DNA of 64,000 nt. Origin: Suillus spraguei (taxonomy: Eukaryota > Basidiomycota > Agaricomycetes > Boletales > Suillaceae). Below, piece after piece: positions 21,080 to 32,591 of the stretch. The stretch lies in assembly GCA_016800925.1 (NCBI GenBank), contig JABCPU010000014.1, forward strand, positions 310,001 to 374,000, read 5' to 3'. Every line of letters begins with the position of its first letter. Position 1 is the first letter of the stretch. Position numbers and translations under genes: made by a program. Under the pieces are notes generated by a model. It did not search any database. It saw only the letters and a program-made list of their open reading frames with translations, and had not been told where the DNA came from.

Positions 21080-24020
21080 ATAATTGTGTGACCTGAAAAA
21101 TAATAGTGAGAAAGTATTCAGCACAGTAGAAGGTCACAACATACTACAAAGACCATTAGTAGGCCAAAAGCACCCTAACTCATTATTCACGATAGCTGAG
21201 TCATACCTACCAGAGTTCCAGACATCAGAAGGTAGTGTACAATTCAGGGTTTGTGCAGGCTGTATGATGCTACTGTTGTAAAACTCTGTGTCCTGCAGTC
21301 AAAGTTTGAACCAGACTTAAATTTTATCAAATGATAGGGAAGCAGTAGATTTAGCCCTCCTGGCTCCTCCAATTGCATGGATATGATTCTGTCTGTAGGT
21401 AGCTTCACAATGAAGAAAGTCGGCAATGGCTAGCCATAAGTCAGAAAGGCCAAATTTTATAGTGGCATCATCAATAAAGATAGATCCAATGGATGGGGAA
21501 TACATAAGATGAAAGGCCATGCATCTGATAACAAATGTATGCAATGGCAGAGGGACAGTCCAAACCTCCTTATGCTGGAGGATCTTCACAATCACAAAGT
21601 AATTGATGATTGGACACAAATGTCCAGGGCATTTTATAGTGGCCATAAATTCCATGGGGGGATCATGATCATCATCCACATCAAAGTTAACATCATCACC
21701 AACACCATCATCCTGTAGCCTCAAGCATGTCATACCATCCACAATACTCATCACAAAGTCAAAGCAATGGCACTTATCAACCTGGTCGAGATGTCAACAA
21801 ATCTGAGGATCATAGTTATTGTTATTACTTGATTGCACAGGGTCTTTAATCTCCATAATGTGCGCATGCTCTGTTGTGTCTGCAGTCCACTGCATGGCAA
21901 CACCAGTGTTGCAGATGCTGGAAAATATACTCTGCATGAGCTCCAATTTGGAAATGTACTAATTATTATGCTCATGTTGCCACAACAAAATCCTCTAGCT
22001 GTGATTGCATGTCTATTGGCATGAAATTCATTGAGGGCTTCAGAAATGTGCTTGATGTCATCTTCATTGATACATGGTGACTGGATGAGATCCTGAAATT
22101 CCATCAATGCTCAGATGGCAGTGATCACAGAACTAGGTGCTGCATCCACACTGACTACAATAATCAAATGCTGAATGTCATGTTGAGTTTGTCCTGTAAC
22201 CTGTTTGAGCTTGGAGATACCACTGTAAAAATGATGAAATCCAGTGATGGGCTGCAACACAGAAAACTAGAAATCAATTTTCATATCCCCAACTGCACAA
22301 TTAATCCATTTGACATCATGATCATAAAATTCTCAGTGAATGAGATGCAGAAATTCTGGAGTGAAGAAATGAGATGGTTCACTAAGGGTCCAATCCTGCC
22401 AGAAAGGTTTAGAGACATTATTCAAGCAAAATTTCTGCACTTCACAAAAGAAGGCTTCAATATCACTGGGATCCACCCATGTTTGAACAACAGCCAGTTG
22501 TGCAAGTGTGGTTGATTTTGTGTGAGATTCATGGTACAAAGGGTCTCTGAACTGTTTGAATATGGCCATGGTTACCAGAGATGTCTTCCCACTAACAGTA
22601 TCTAGAATCATAGCCTCTGGAGTGTTGACAATTGTCATATACCGTACATTCAGGTCCAATCCATGGACATCCGGACACCCAATCCATACATCCTAGTCCA
22701 CCCATCCAATCCAGCTCACATGTCCAATCCATCCATCCACTCCAATCCATATCCATCCATAACTAATCCATATCCATATCCGACTCAGTCCACCCATCCG
22801 ATCCATGTTCATATCTGATCCATGTCCATATCCAATCCATGCTCATATCTGAAACTATTCCCACGCACCTGTGCGTTACTCCTTTTAGGTTAAATACCTG
22901 TGTCCGGCTTTTGGTTATCTCTGCACCTCTGGCTTTTGGTTATCTCGACTTCCATCTTGATAAGATATTTTGTACAAGTCTTATTTCCAAGTTCATAGCC
23001 TTGTGTTCCGCAATGCCTCAGACATAGCCTCAGACTATCCTTACTTGCCTTCCGGCATGCTACCTACAGTATATAAACTTGTAGTACAACTCCTGCAGAC
23101 CTCAGTCTGATCATTGCTCTCCTATTTCTGTATATTCCTTGATTACTCTGTATTCTGTTATCATGTCTAAATAACTCTGTTTCCGTTCTTGCACTTGGGC
23201 TCCGGCCCTTGTAAGCTTCCGACTCAGGCCTATGGGATCACTCCCTAGGCTGAAGCTTTGATCCCATGTTCTATATCCTTTTCGGACTTTGTCCATTTCC
23301 TGGCTCTCATCTGTTTCACCTCCGACTCTACCTTTGGTAGTCTTATCCTGTCTGTTTCTATTCCAGACCTTGTCCAGAGTAGTCTACACTATTTCTATAC
23401 CATATCCAGACCTACTCCCCTCTAGTAGTTAACACTTCCCCTAAGATCCATAGAGCTACGCTCATCCAATCATCCGATCATCCGCTCTTCCACTCCTCCA
23501 AGCTCCGGACCTTCGGACCTCTGGACCTCTGGATCTATCCTATCCTATCCTCCGACACCTATGGATCATCTGTCCCTCCGGAGCGTTGCTCCTATCCTGC
23601 CCTGGACTTTGTCCAGGAGTCCATCCTTCATCCATTCTACTTGGAACTTGTTCCAGTAGTCTTACCATTACTCCCTACCATCTGGAAATAGTGCCGGCGC
23701 ATTCCTGCACTCATCCGGAAGTCCTTTGGAGCTCTATCGAGCTATCTTGTCCTACAGAGTTCATCCGGACTCCGTCCGGACTTCACTATAACTCCCCCTT
23801 GAACTTCATCCGAAATTAAGGGCACATACTCGGGTAAGGGGCACAGTGTACGAGCTGAGGCCAAGCCCCTTCGACTTTCTGTCCCTCCAGTACAACCCCA
23901 TGTAAGACCAGGACTTCTTAGTAGCCCTAGTTTTGCATGGTTGTAACAACAATACATATAGCTTGCAAGGAGGGTAAAACAATAGTGGCTATTTCCAACA
24001 GGGTCTGATAACATGACTCC
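21080..24020 (-). pseudogene. Plavaka-type transposase copy P2 (broken)
   Basis: The minus strand reads GVMLSDPVGNSHYCFTLLASY (about 23950-24015), then, after a solo LTR-C, NTPEAMILDTVSGKTSLVTM, QFRDPLYHESHTKSTTLAQLA, FFCEVQKFCLN and PFWQDWTLSEPSHFFTPE (22333-22650). It continues with LIQSPCINEDDIKHISEALNEF (22000-22107) and a C-terminal region with VRCMAFHLMYSPSIGSIFIDD, ADFLHCEATY and HAIGGARRAKS (21317-21600), then PAQTLNCTLPSD and GRYDSAIV (about 21200). In-frame TAA and TGA stops replace expected Gln and Arg. It is clearly inactive. The N-terminal part is absent unless the fragment at 29194-29811 once belonged to it. Confidence 0.82.
22633..23948 (+). mobile_element. Solo LTR, family LTR-C
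   Basis: A 1316-bp LTR, TGTCATATACCG to TTGTAACA, with perfect ACAAT target duplications (22628-22632 and 23949-23953). It interrupts Plavaka P2 between SYMY and NTPEAM. Its U3 part (22657-22860) holds a variable run of CCATCCA and CCATATCCAATCC units that makes it longer than the copy at 14661. Confidence 0.94.
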
Positions 24021-24437
24021 TTCACATGCAGCCTACTTGAGTGGACACATGATAATATCTAGACATTCATGAATTAAGTGATGCTTGAGTATGCCTTGCA
24101 TCATCAGGAAAACCTGAACTTACTTAATCAGACTTTTTTTTTGGATTTTTACATCTTTTCAAAAAGGAGTGGCCTTTTTTCAATTTTTTTTAATTCACTG
24201 CCTAGTCCCAACTTGAGTATTAAGAATAGTTTATGACTATTATTTCATACCATTGCAATGGTTAGAGTTCACAATTTGTAAATATTACCACTTCAGGAGA
24301 GGATTTGAAAATGGAGATAATCAGCACTCTGTGCCACTTACTAGTAACAAATTTCTGTTTTTATGTTTTCAAACATATCTCTTAGGTTTATAAATCATAT
24401 TGGAACATATAAGTTCATATCAGGCAGTGAATTAAGA
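24021..24437. other. No gene recognised; AT-rich spacer
   Basis: Contains T-rich runs near 24127-24190 and no recognisable coding sequence. Confidence 0.5.
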
Positions 24438-24835
24438 ATGGACCTCTGGTCCTGTCCTACCCTACCCTTGACATCCTGTGGATCATCTTTCCCCCTGGAG
24501 CTTCCCTCCTCCATTCCATTCTACTTGGGACTCGACCCAATAGTCTTACCTTTATTCCCTGTCCTCTGGAAATAGTTCCTGCATGTTTCCCATGCTCCTC
24601 TGGTAGTCCCTCAGCGCTCTATTGAGCAGTCTAGCCCTAGAGTTCCTCCGGAGTTCCCCTCTGGACTTCACTGGAACTCCCCCTAGACTTCATGCAAAAT
24701 TAGGGGCACATACTTGTATAAGGGGCACAGTGCACAAGCTGAGGCCAAGCCCCATGATTTAGTTATGACACTCCAGTACAACCCCATGCAAAGCTGGAAG
24801 TTCTGAGTAGCCTCCAGTTTTGCATGGCCATAACA
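24438..24835 (+). repeat. Truncated LTR-C fragment
   Basis: Matches the last 400 bp or so of LTR-C: GGACCTCTGG, CTACTTGGGACTCGACCC, the block AGGGGCACAGTGCACAAGCTGAGG and a terminal GCATGGCCATAACA. The 5' two thirds of the LTR are missing. Confidence 0.75.
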
Positions 24836-25206
24836 GTTTCAAGACAAAAAGATATCTACCAAAAATGTGTGAATCAAATCTTTTTATTGCCTGACATTTG
24901 TCTGAGTCCTGAGCGCTGAATCCCAAGTGCCGAACCCCGAAATTGTGGACTACCAGATTTTGGGGTTTGGCACTCAGGATTTGGCACTTGGGACTCAGAA
25001 AAATGTGAGGCAATAAAAAGCTGAAACTCAAAACTCAAAACTTGAAACTTGCAAAAATGTATATCATGTAAAATGTCTATTTCCTTACACAGTTCACTGA
25101 GTGCCAAGTACCAAGACCCGGGACCCAAATCCCAAATTCTTGGCAATGTAACAAGTGCTGAGTGCTGGAACCCAAACCCCGAACCTCGAAACTTAAAACT
25201 TGAAAC

Positions 25207-25951
25207 TGTCATATACCATACTTCTAATCCCAGATCCGACCATATCCGATCAGATCCGATCGATTCTATTTCCGTCTGGTCCACAGATCCTGTCTGGATC
25301 ACCCATCCGAATGTGCCCACTTCTCGCACCTTAACTCTCTTGTGTATATCTGTGTCTATCTCCTTTCATCATTCCTCCTGTTTCCAGTATTCTGGCTGTG
25401 TATATTTCTGTCCTGTGTCACTGATCCATTACCTGTGTTCATTTCCGATTCATGCTTACTGATCCGCTGTGCATTAACTAATAGACTTCTATTACACTTC
25501 ATACATAGCCCTTGGTCCCAGACTTGTTGATTATCTGTATTAGATACTTACAGTATATATACCACTTGTAGATCTCCATAGAACCTTAGTTCAAATATCA
25601 TCTTAGATTCTGCTCATTCTGCTTCCTCCGGACTTGAGTCACTTTCCACTCTAAGTCATCTTCCAAGACTTGGGATTGATTCCTATAGTCTATATCTCCG
25701 ACTCTATCTTTGGATAGTCTATCTCTGTTAGTTTCTAGTTAGGAACTTGTTCTGAAGCTAGTCTTAATCTTTGTTCTATTCCTACATTCCAGATAACCTT
25801 CGGATGTCCGGATCTGTCACGCAACTCCTTCCGGATCTTCGGACGTATAACTTCTCCCTGAAATAAGGGGCATTACTCGGGAAAGGGGCACAGTGCACAA
25901 ACTGAGGCCAAAGCCCTTTGGATCTCTCTACCCTTGAGTACGGTCTTAACA
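25207..25951 (+). mobile_element. Solo LTR, family LTR-A, in the satellite
   Basis: A 745-bp LTR, TGTCATATACC to TTAACA. The flanks (GAAAC and GTATC) do not form a duplication, so the surrounding satellite probably recombined after insertion. Confidence 0.88.
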
Positions 25952-26483
25952 GTATCATGTAAAATTTCTATTTCCTTATACAGTTCACCAAGTGTCAAGT
26001 ACCAAAACCCAAGACCCAAATCCCAAATTCCTGGCAATGTAACAAGTGCCTCATGCCAGAACCCAAACCCTGAACCCTGAACCCTGAACCCCGAAACTTG
26101 AAACTTGAAACTCACAAAAATCTGCATCATGTAAAATTTCTATTTCCTTATACAGTTCACCGAGTGTCAAGTACCAAATCCTGGGACCCAAATCCCAAAT
26201 TCCTGGCAATGTAACAAGTGCCTCATGCCAGAACCCGAACCCTGAACCCCAAAACTTGAAACTTGAAACTGTATGCCAGGGTTTTGGGTCTCGGGTCTTG
26301 GTACTTGACACTTTGTGAGTTTCGAGTTTTGGGTTTCAAGTTTTGGCACTCGGCACTCAGGACTCAGCACTCAGTGATTCAATAATTTGCTTCTGGCAGA
26401 GGTAACATTCATTGAAAAAGATTGTATATACATCTATCACTATGCAATTATGTCAACCTCCTCACAGTAATGACCAAACTGAA

Positions 26484-26970
26484 GTCCAGAGTACTTCAAT
26501 GCAAGTTTATATACTGTAGGTATCATAGGTAAGGATCAGGAAGCATAATCCAAGGCTATGTATGAACCATGTGGAAACATACTACTAAGTACAACGGAAC
26601 ATAACTAAATGAACTCAGAGATGAGATATATACGAAAGATATTATCAAGCCAGAGACAGAGGTAACCAAGAGCTGGAGACAAGGACATACCCTAAATGGT
26701 GTAATGCACGTGGCATGGGAATATGTCCGGAGAAGAATGCAGGGAGATCCGGAGGAATGGAATCAGGATAGGAATGGGAATTGGACCAGGACACATAGTG
26801 AAGGTACATCCAGAATGCCACTGGAGAGAAAGTCTGGAAATAGTGGTGGGTATGACTGTGCTTGGAGTGGACCAGGTGCAGGGTAGGGTTGGCAGGCTAG
26901 CTGCAGAGGTCCAGAGGTCCGGAGATATGGAGATCAGGGCCAGACATCATAGTGGAGATGGGGTGTGACA
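26484..26970 (-). repeat. LTR-C-like fragment in the satellite
   Basis: AAGTTTATATACTGTAGG and the following sequence to GGGTGTGACA resemble the U3/TATA part of LTR-C in minus orientation. A piece of the same LTR end lies inverted at 27477-27575 (CACACCCCATCTCCAC, CTCTGGACCTCCGGACC). Confidence 0.65.
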
Positions 26971-26972
26971 GA

Positions 26973-27182
26973 CACTCACAAAAATGTATATCATGTAAAA
27001 TTTCGATTCCTTACACAGTTCACCAAGTGTCGAGTACCAAGACCCAAAACCCAAAACCCAAAACCCTGGCATACATGTTGTGTATGCCAGGGGTTGGGTT
27101 TTGGGTTTCTGGTATTGGTACTTGACACTTGGTGAACTGTGTAAAGAATCGAAATTTTACATGATACAGATGTTTGCGAGTT
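26973..27182. repeat. Long near-perfect palindrome in the satellite
   Basis: The left arm from TATCATGTAAAATTTCGATT (26989) through ACCAAGACCCAAAACCC is mirrored by the right arm, which ends GAAATTTTACATGATA (27166). The centre is near 27075 (CTGGCATACA-tgt-TGTGTATGCCAG). Each arm is about 85-100 bp. Confidence 0.85.
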
Positions 27183-29193
27183 TTGAATTTCAAGTTTCAA
27201 TTTTCAAGCTTTGGCACTCGGCACTTGCTACATTGCCAGGAATTTGGGTCTCGGGGCTTGGTACTCAACACTCAGTGAACTGTGTAAGGAAATAGAAAAT
27301 TTACATGATACAGATTTTTGCGAGTTTTGAGTTTCAAGTTTCAAGTTTTGGGTTTTGGGCTTTGGCACTTGGCACTTGCTACATTGCCAGGAATTCAATG
27401 GATCTTGCTACTCAACACTCGATGAACTGTGTAAGGAAATAGAAATTTTACATGATATACATTTTTGTGAGTTTCTGTGACATACTGTATTTCACACCCC
27501 ATCTCCACTATGATCTCTGGCCCTGATCTCCATATCTCTGGACCTCCGGACCTCCGCAGCTAGCCTGCCAGCCCTACATTCAGGATTCAGGTCTTGGGTC
27601 TTGGTACTCAACACTCGGTGAACTGTGTAAGGAAATATAAATTTTACATGATACAGATTTTTGTGAGTTTTAAGTGTTATGTTTCAAGTTTCAAGTTTTG
27701 GGTTTTAGCACTCAGCACTCGGCACTTGGTACATTGCCAGGAATTCAGGATTTGGGTCTCAGGTCTTGGTACTTGACACTTGGTGAACTGTGTAAGGAAA
27801 TAGAAATTTTACATGATATACATTTTTGTGAGTTTCAAGTTTTAAATGTGTGGATCAAATTCCTTTTATTGTCTCACATTTTTCTGAGTCTTGAGCGCAG
27901 AATCACAAGTGCTGAACCCTGAAATTGTGGACTACCAGATTTTGGGGTTCGGGGTTTGGCACTAAAAATGTGTGGGTCAAAGTCTTTTTATTGCCTCACA
28001 TTGATTCACACATTTTGAGTGCCGAACCCCGAACCCTGGCACCTGGCACCCGGCACTCGGGACTCAGGACTTATAACAATGTGAAGCAATACAAAGATAT
28101 TGATTCACACATTTTGAGTGCTGAACCCCGAACCCCGGCACCTGGCACCCGGGACTTGGGACTCATAACAATGTGAAAGATATCAATCCACATATTTTAA
28201 GTGCCGAACCCCAAACCCCAAACCCAGCACTCAGGACTCAGGACTTGGGACTCATAACAATGTGAAAGATATTGATCCACATATTTTAAGTGCTGAACCC
28301 CGGACCCTAGCACCTGGCACTCGGGACTCGGAACTCAGAACAATGTGAGGCAATAGAAACATATTGATCCACACATTTTAAGTGCTGAACCCCAAACTCC
28401 GAACTCCAGTAATCCACTATTTTGGGGTTCAGGGTTTGGTACTCAGGATTCTGCACTCGGGACTCAAGAAAATGTGAGGCAATAAAAAGACTTTGATCCA
28501 TACATTTTTGGTAGATATCTTTTTCATCTCAAATCTCGAATCTTGAGTGCTGAACCCTGAATCCTGAAATCCGGTAGTCCACAATTCCAGGGTTTGGTAC
28601 TCAGGACTCGGAAAACTGTCAGGCAACAAAAAAACTTTGATCCACACATTTTTGGTAGATATCTTTTTTTTTCTCAAATCTCGAGTTTCTAGTTTCGGGA
28701 CTCTGCACATGGCACCCAGCACCCAGCACTTGGCACTTGGCACTTGGCACTTGGCACTTGGCACTAGGTGACTCAACACATGGACTTCAAATCTTTCACC
28801 TTGTGTGTTGTGTTTTGGGTGTCCAGGTATCTGGAATTCAGGAAATATCTAGTTTAAATCTCCAGTTTTGAGTTCAAGGTTTTGGGACTTGGTATCTGGC
28901 ACCCAGCACCCAGCACTTGGTACTCGGGGTTTGGCACTCAGTGAAATTTGACATTTATATTTTTGCAAGTTTTGACTTCTGAGTCTTGTGTTTTGGGCTT
29001 CAGGTGGTCGGGTGGTCAGGTTTTGAGACTCAGTGATTTGTTGTGTTAGAAAATAGGATATGGTGTACACCAAGGCTCATGTTTCAGGTTTTTGGGCTTT
29101 GGGACTCAATTATTAGTAAATGTCAGACATGGTGTATTCAGGTTTTCGTGCTTTGGGGTTTAGATTTTGGTAGTTGATGGTAGGTATATGCAC

Positions 29194-29811
29194 TCATAGG
29201 GTGCGAAAAAAGGGATGATTCAGGATGGCTAAAATACAGTCCAAGAGATCATGCCAGTACAAAATTATGGGTGATTTGGTGGGATGACTTGTAGAGAGTA
29301 CTTGAGACATCCAGCGTGGACCACTGGGCAACATTTCTGCTCTGCCTTGCAGTTCCTTGGCCAAGGAAAAAGATAATGGAAGACCCTTGATCTTGATAAA
29401 AGACTTATCATTGAAAGTGTAATGAAAATGAAACAATTTGCTTGCCATCTCAAGTGACAAAAAACTGTCTATCTTCCCCATGCTCAATCCCAAATGCAGT
29501 AACCACAATGCAATCTCCCAGTCCTTCTGGCCACTGAATGGGTAATTCAGATTCTTGGCATGGTACATGCTATTCTCATCAGAGTTGAATAAGATGAGGA
29601 AGGTGTACCCCTTGCCATATATCTGAGAAGATTCAGGATACCAGTCAACAAAATCTGAGGCACCATTTGGAAGTGAGCCTTCCCCAGAGACCTGGCCACT
29701 ACTCTCACTGTTACCTTTAAATGATTCATCTAAATCTCCAAATGTGAACTCGACCTCAGCCTGAGGCCCAGTACCAGGAATATTTGGCTTATCCAAGTCG
29801 CCTGTATCCAT
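29194..29811 (-). pseudogene. Plavaka-type transposase N-terminal fragment P4
   Basis: A 205-aa frame with YPFSGQKDWEIALWLLHLGLS, MGKIDSFLSLEMASKLF, FTFNDKSFIKIKGLPL-like sequence, AKELQGRAEMLPSGPRWMSQV and SPIILYWHDLLDCILAILNHP. The same block occurs at 43.9-44.4 kb in Plavaka P3 (YPFSSRRDWQLAAWLLHSGLS). The zinc-finger exon upstream is not seen, and the frame ends where the satellite begins, so only this segment survives. It lies on the same strand as P2 (21.1-24.0 kb) and could be its lost N-terminal part. Confidence 0.78.
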
Positions 29812-29941
29812 GGAATTGTCAGACAGGTCCCACAGGCATATTAAATCCTATAGCCAGGTGCTACATCCTGAGTGAGGCTGGCTCATGTGACAAGCGACAG
29901 CAACCTGATCTCTGAAATCAACAAGGCAGATATAGGATTAG

Positions 29942-30417
29942 TGTTACAGTTGTACGTGCCCCTATTCATTTTCCCTTGGTTTCCTCACTTGTATATTATG
30001 TCACATGACTTGACTCATATGCTCAACGCATCTGTATGAATACATGCCTTCCTTATTAGGATACGCAGTTACATTCTCATGGTTACTTGGTCTGTGCACA
30101 TATATCTACCTATTTAAGTACAGTGTACTTGTAGTAGATTCTTTACTTTAATCTTACTGGGTTTTACCTGGAAATCTCCTTCGCTTAGGTCTCCAACCTA
30201 AGTCGTCTTGAATCGTCTCTAAGTCTAAGCACTCCTTAGCCTTAGTCTCTATTCTTGCAGAACCTCTTAGATTTATCTTTGAGGCCGAACCTTTGATCGT
30301 ACTCGGAACGTGTTCCTTGTACGTTCACCTTGTCCTCTTCTGGACATTGTAGGAACTTCCCAGCAGACTGGCTGTGTCTTTTCACTGTTGCTGGTGACGC
30401 CACCCCAGTTCGTAACA
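29942..30417 (+). repeat. 5' LTR of the LTR-B element, with core promoter
   Basis: Runs from TGTTACAG to CGTAACA. A TATTTAA box at 30111-30117 lies 34 nt upstream of ACTTTAATCTT (30145-30155), the predicted 5' end of the transcript. Confidence 0.93.
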
Positions 30418-30418
30418 A

Positions 30419-30429
30419 AAGATTAAAGT
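30419..30429 (+). promoter_or_regulatory. Putative self-primer binding site of LTR-B
   Basis: AAGATTAAAGT lies one nt after the 5' LTR and is the exact complement of ACTTTAATCTT in the LTR, 34 nt after the TATA start. No TGG tRNA site is present. This matches the geometry in LTR-A and in Tf1/sushi elements. Confidence 0.75.
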
Positions 30430-30612
30430 CTATCTGATCGTCGACTATCCAGTCTTCGACCCCGAACCCTGATCGCTTAGATCAACTAGCGTATGCGTAC
30501 GCTGAGCCGATTGTCAAGAAAAGCCCTCTGACAGAAGACAAGCCCTAACGGACAGCAATACAGCGCGTGTAGGCACTGAGAAAGTATAACTCACCAGACG
30601 AATCATCAAAAC

Positions 30613-31449
30613 ATGGCGACCAAAGAATTTGAATACAAGATCGGTCAACCAAAAGGTTTTGATGGAGATCGCGATAACTCTCGTGAGTTTATCCAGTCAT
30701 GTAACCTTCACTTCGATATCAACGAAAAGCTTTACACTACCAACAAGCAGAAGATCATTTTCATAACATCCTTTATGACTGAAAGGAATGCTAAATCCTG
30801 GAAAGAGCAATTCCTTGACCATGCTCAATCAACCGACACTTCTGGACAAAAAGTTGGTTATGGAACAATGCTGGATTTTATGAAAAGCTTCAAAGAAGCC
30901 TTTGACCCAGTGGATACCAAAGGAACCGCACTCACTAAACTCAGAGACCTCAAACAAGGAAGCGGAGATCTCCACACTTACATTTCCGATTTTGAGGCAC
31001 TTGCAGCCAAGGCTCATATCAGCGATCATGCAATGAAGATCCAATTCTTCCAAGATGGCCTAAATTGGGGTATCCTTACCAAGCTTTTCGCACTAGGAGA
31101 TGTTTCAGAAGTATTCCGAGACATTGTGCTGCAATGCGTTTCCATTGACAACTCTCATCATCGCCTTCAAGCCATGAGGACACGTCATGCCCCACAACAG
31201 AAGAAGAAGAATTATGGAAATGCACGTTACATCCCCAATCGTGACTCCAATGCAATGGTCGTAGATCGAATCTCCGACACGGAGAGATCCGAATGCATGA
31301 AGAAGGGACAATGCTTTGGATGCAAGAAGACAGGGCATCGTATTCACAATTGTCCCAATAGAAAGAAGAAAACCCTGCTCCGACAAACCGAAGTCAAAGA
31401 AGAAGAAGATGACGAAGAAACTGTAAGGCGGGTTGTCGAGGATTTTTGA
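30613..31449 (+). CDS. gag: LTR-B Gag
   Basis: An intact 278-aa Gag. The core contains IGQPKGFDGD, NSREFIQSCNLHFDIN, FMTERNAKSWKEQFLD, FMKSFKEAFDPVD and YISDFEALAAKAHISD. A single CCHC knuckle, CFGCKKTGHRIHNC, lies near residues 234-247, followed by a Lys/Glu-rich tail. It packages the element RNA. The ATG at 30613 follows a leader of about 195 nt after the LTR. Protease continues in the -1 frame directly at the gag stop, so Gag-Pol may need a -1 frameshift. It is the best preserved ORF of the element. Confidence 0.92.
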   Translation: MATKEFEYKIGQPKGFDGDRDNSREFIQSCNLHFDINEKLYTTNKQKIIFITSFMTERNAKSWKEQFLDHAQSTDTSGQKVGYGTMLDFMKSFKEAFDPVDTKGTALTKLRDLKQGSGDLHTYISDFEALAAKAHISDHAMKIQFFQDGLNWGILTKLFALGDVSEVFRDIVLQCVSIDNSHHRLQAMRTRHAPQQKKKNYGNARYIPNRDSNAMVVDRISDTERSECMKKGQCFGCKKTGHRIHNCPNRKKKTLLRQTEVKEEEDDEETVRRVVEDF

Positions 31450-32591
31450 CTTGGAGAAACAAAGATTCGACGTATGTTTCTCCTAATGTATTACTAAGAC
31501 TTGTATGTGCTGTAGGTGAAAGAAAAGAACTTTGTGTCCCTATCACCCTTCACTCGCGTACTCGCTTAAAATCCGTCGACACTACTGCTGTTATCGATTC
31601 AGGAGCGGCAGGAACATTCATTTCCGAGGAGTTTGTGAAACTCCATCAAATCACATGACGAAAACTCAAAACACCGTTTCGAGTTACTACAGCAGATGGA
31701 ACTCTTATTAAAGGAGGACCGATCACGCACTATTGCCTGTTAGTGGTCAAAATCGATGAACGAACCATGTATGGGAAATTCAATATCACCAAACTGGGAA
31801 GAAGAGATCAAATCCTTCTAGGAATTCCGTGGTTATGAGCAATGAACCCAAGCATAGATTGGGCTGCTGAAACACTAGTCCTTCCCCGAACAACGAAATC
31901 GGATGAAATAGAAGTTGATATGGATATGGATCGAAAGAAGAATGGATTGCCCCCAGCCTTCAATTGTCATTCTAAGAAATGGCAACATTCCTGACTTCCG
32001 AGATCCCTTGTAATCCCTTCTATTCCCAACGATCCCGAACCGGAAGAACAAACACCGCGTACCACCGATCCTCTTCCGCATGTACAACTACCATGACCAG
32101 TATCACCGATTCCCCGCGCAGAAAAGTGCAAGAATGAGTCCAAACCTGAACATCGAGCCGGACAAGAACCTACTGAGCAATGGCCAATAGAAGAACAGAA
32201 GTATGGAAAAAGAAAAGCGGAAGAAGAGATTCCTGGACAGGATACAAATGTACCGAAATTATCCAAGTTCTACATTCCACCAAAAACTCTTCAACATACT
32301 CCCTTGGCTTCAATCGAGGAAATTCCCGATGAAGAAGAACCCGTGCCCTCGTTGATCCCAACAGAGGATGATGACCAATTCAACACAATGCAAGATGTCT
32401 GGCACACGCCAGAAGTACGTGAAATTTCCTCTTATGAACTAGGAGATGGAGAATTTCTTGTGGAATACGACACTGACGGAGTTAGCATGAGAATCATAGA
32501 AGAAGTATCCATGGATACACCTCTGACACGTGATGGAACTTCTCGACTTCAACAACTCCACAATTCCCCTTCCTCCTCCGAAATACAGTAA
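31446..32591 (+). pseudogene. LTR-B protease and linker, TGA-interrupted
   Basis: The frame contains VDTTAVIDSGAAGTFIS, the D-S-G active site of a retropepsin, then VTTADGTLIKGGPIT and LLGIPWL. The frame is interrupted by TGA at 31656-31658, 31836-31838, 31992-31994 and 32094-32096. Each sits where CGA (Arg) fits the family pattern, for example in IPWL-R-AMNPSIDW. An acidic linker follows, and a frame change near 32530-32590 leads into the reverse transcriptase. Confidence 0.82.

Larger units (their letters stand above)
24836..29170. repeat. Strand-switching heptamer satellite region
   Basis: Most of this stretch, apart from two embedded LTR pieces, is built from short units of the kind GAACCCT, GAAACTT, CTTGGCA and GGACTCG. 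Clear 7-bp runs include 26072-26113 (GAACCCT, GAACCCT, GAACCCC, GAAACTT, GAAACTT, GAAACTC) and 28727-28768 (CACTTGG six times, last unit altered). Two longer higher-order units recur: one around TGTAAGGAAATAGAAATTTTAC and one around TTTTTATTGCCTCACAT. Blocks flip between C-rich and G-rich strands. Open frames across it are repeat translations, not genes. Confidence 0.85.

Noticed and set aside
24874..25329. 151-aa minus-strand frame and similar frames at 26051-26370, 27080-27295 and 27594-28176
   Set aside because: They are translations of the heptamer satellite (repeats such as GSGFGFW and LGTLPGI) that appear in any frame without a stop.
27040..27113. Telomere-like CCCAAA/TTTGGG arrays
   Set aside because: The units are irregular, 7-bp based and embedded between LTR pieces. 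They do not form a uniform telomeric repeat.
28000..28480. CRISPR-like regular repeats
   Set aside because: The units are degenerate, lack unique spacers of constant size, and the context is fungal nuclear DNA.
30418..30440. tRNA primer-binding site after the LTR-B 5' LTR
   Set aside because: No TGG start is present. The complementarity to the LTR itself is a better explanation.
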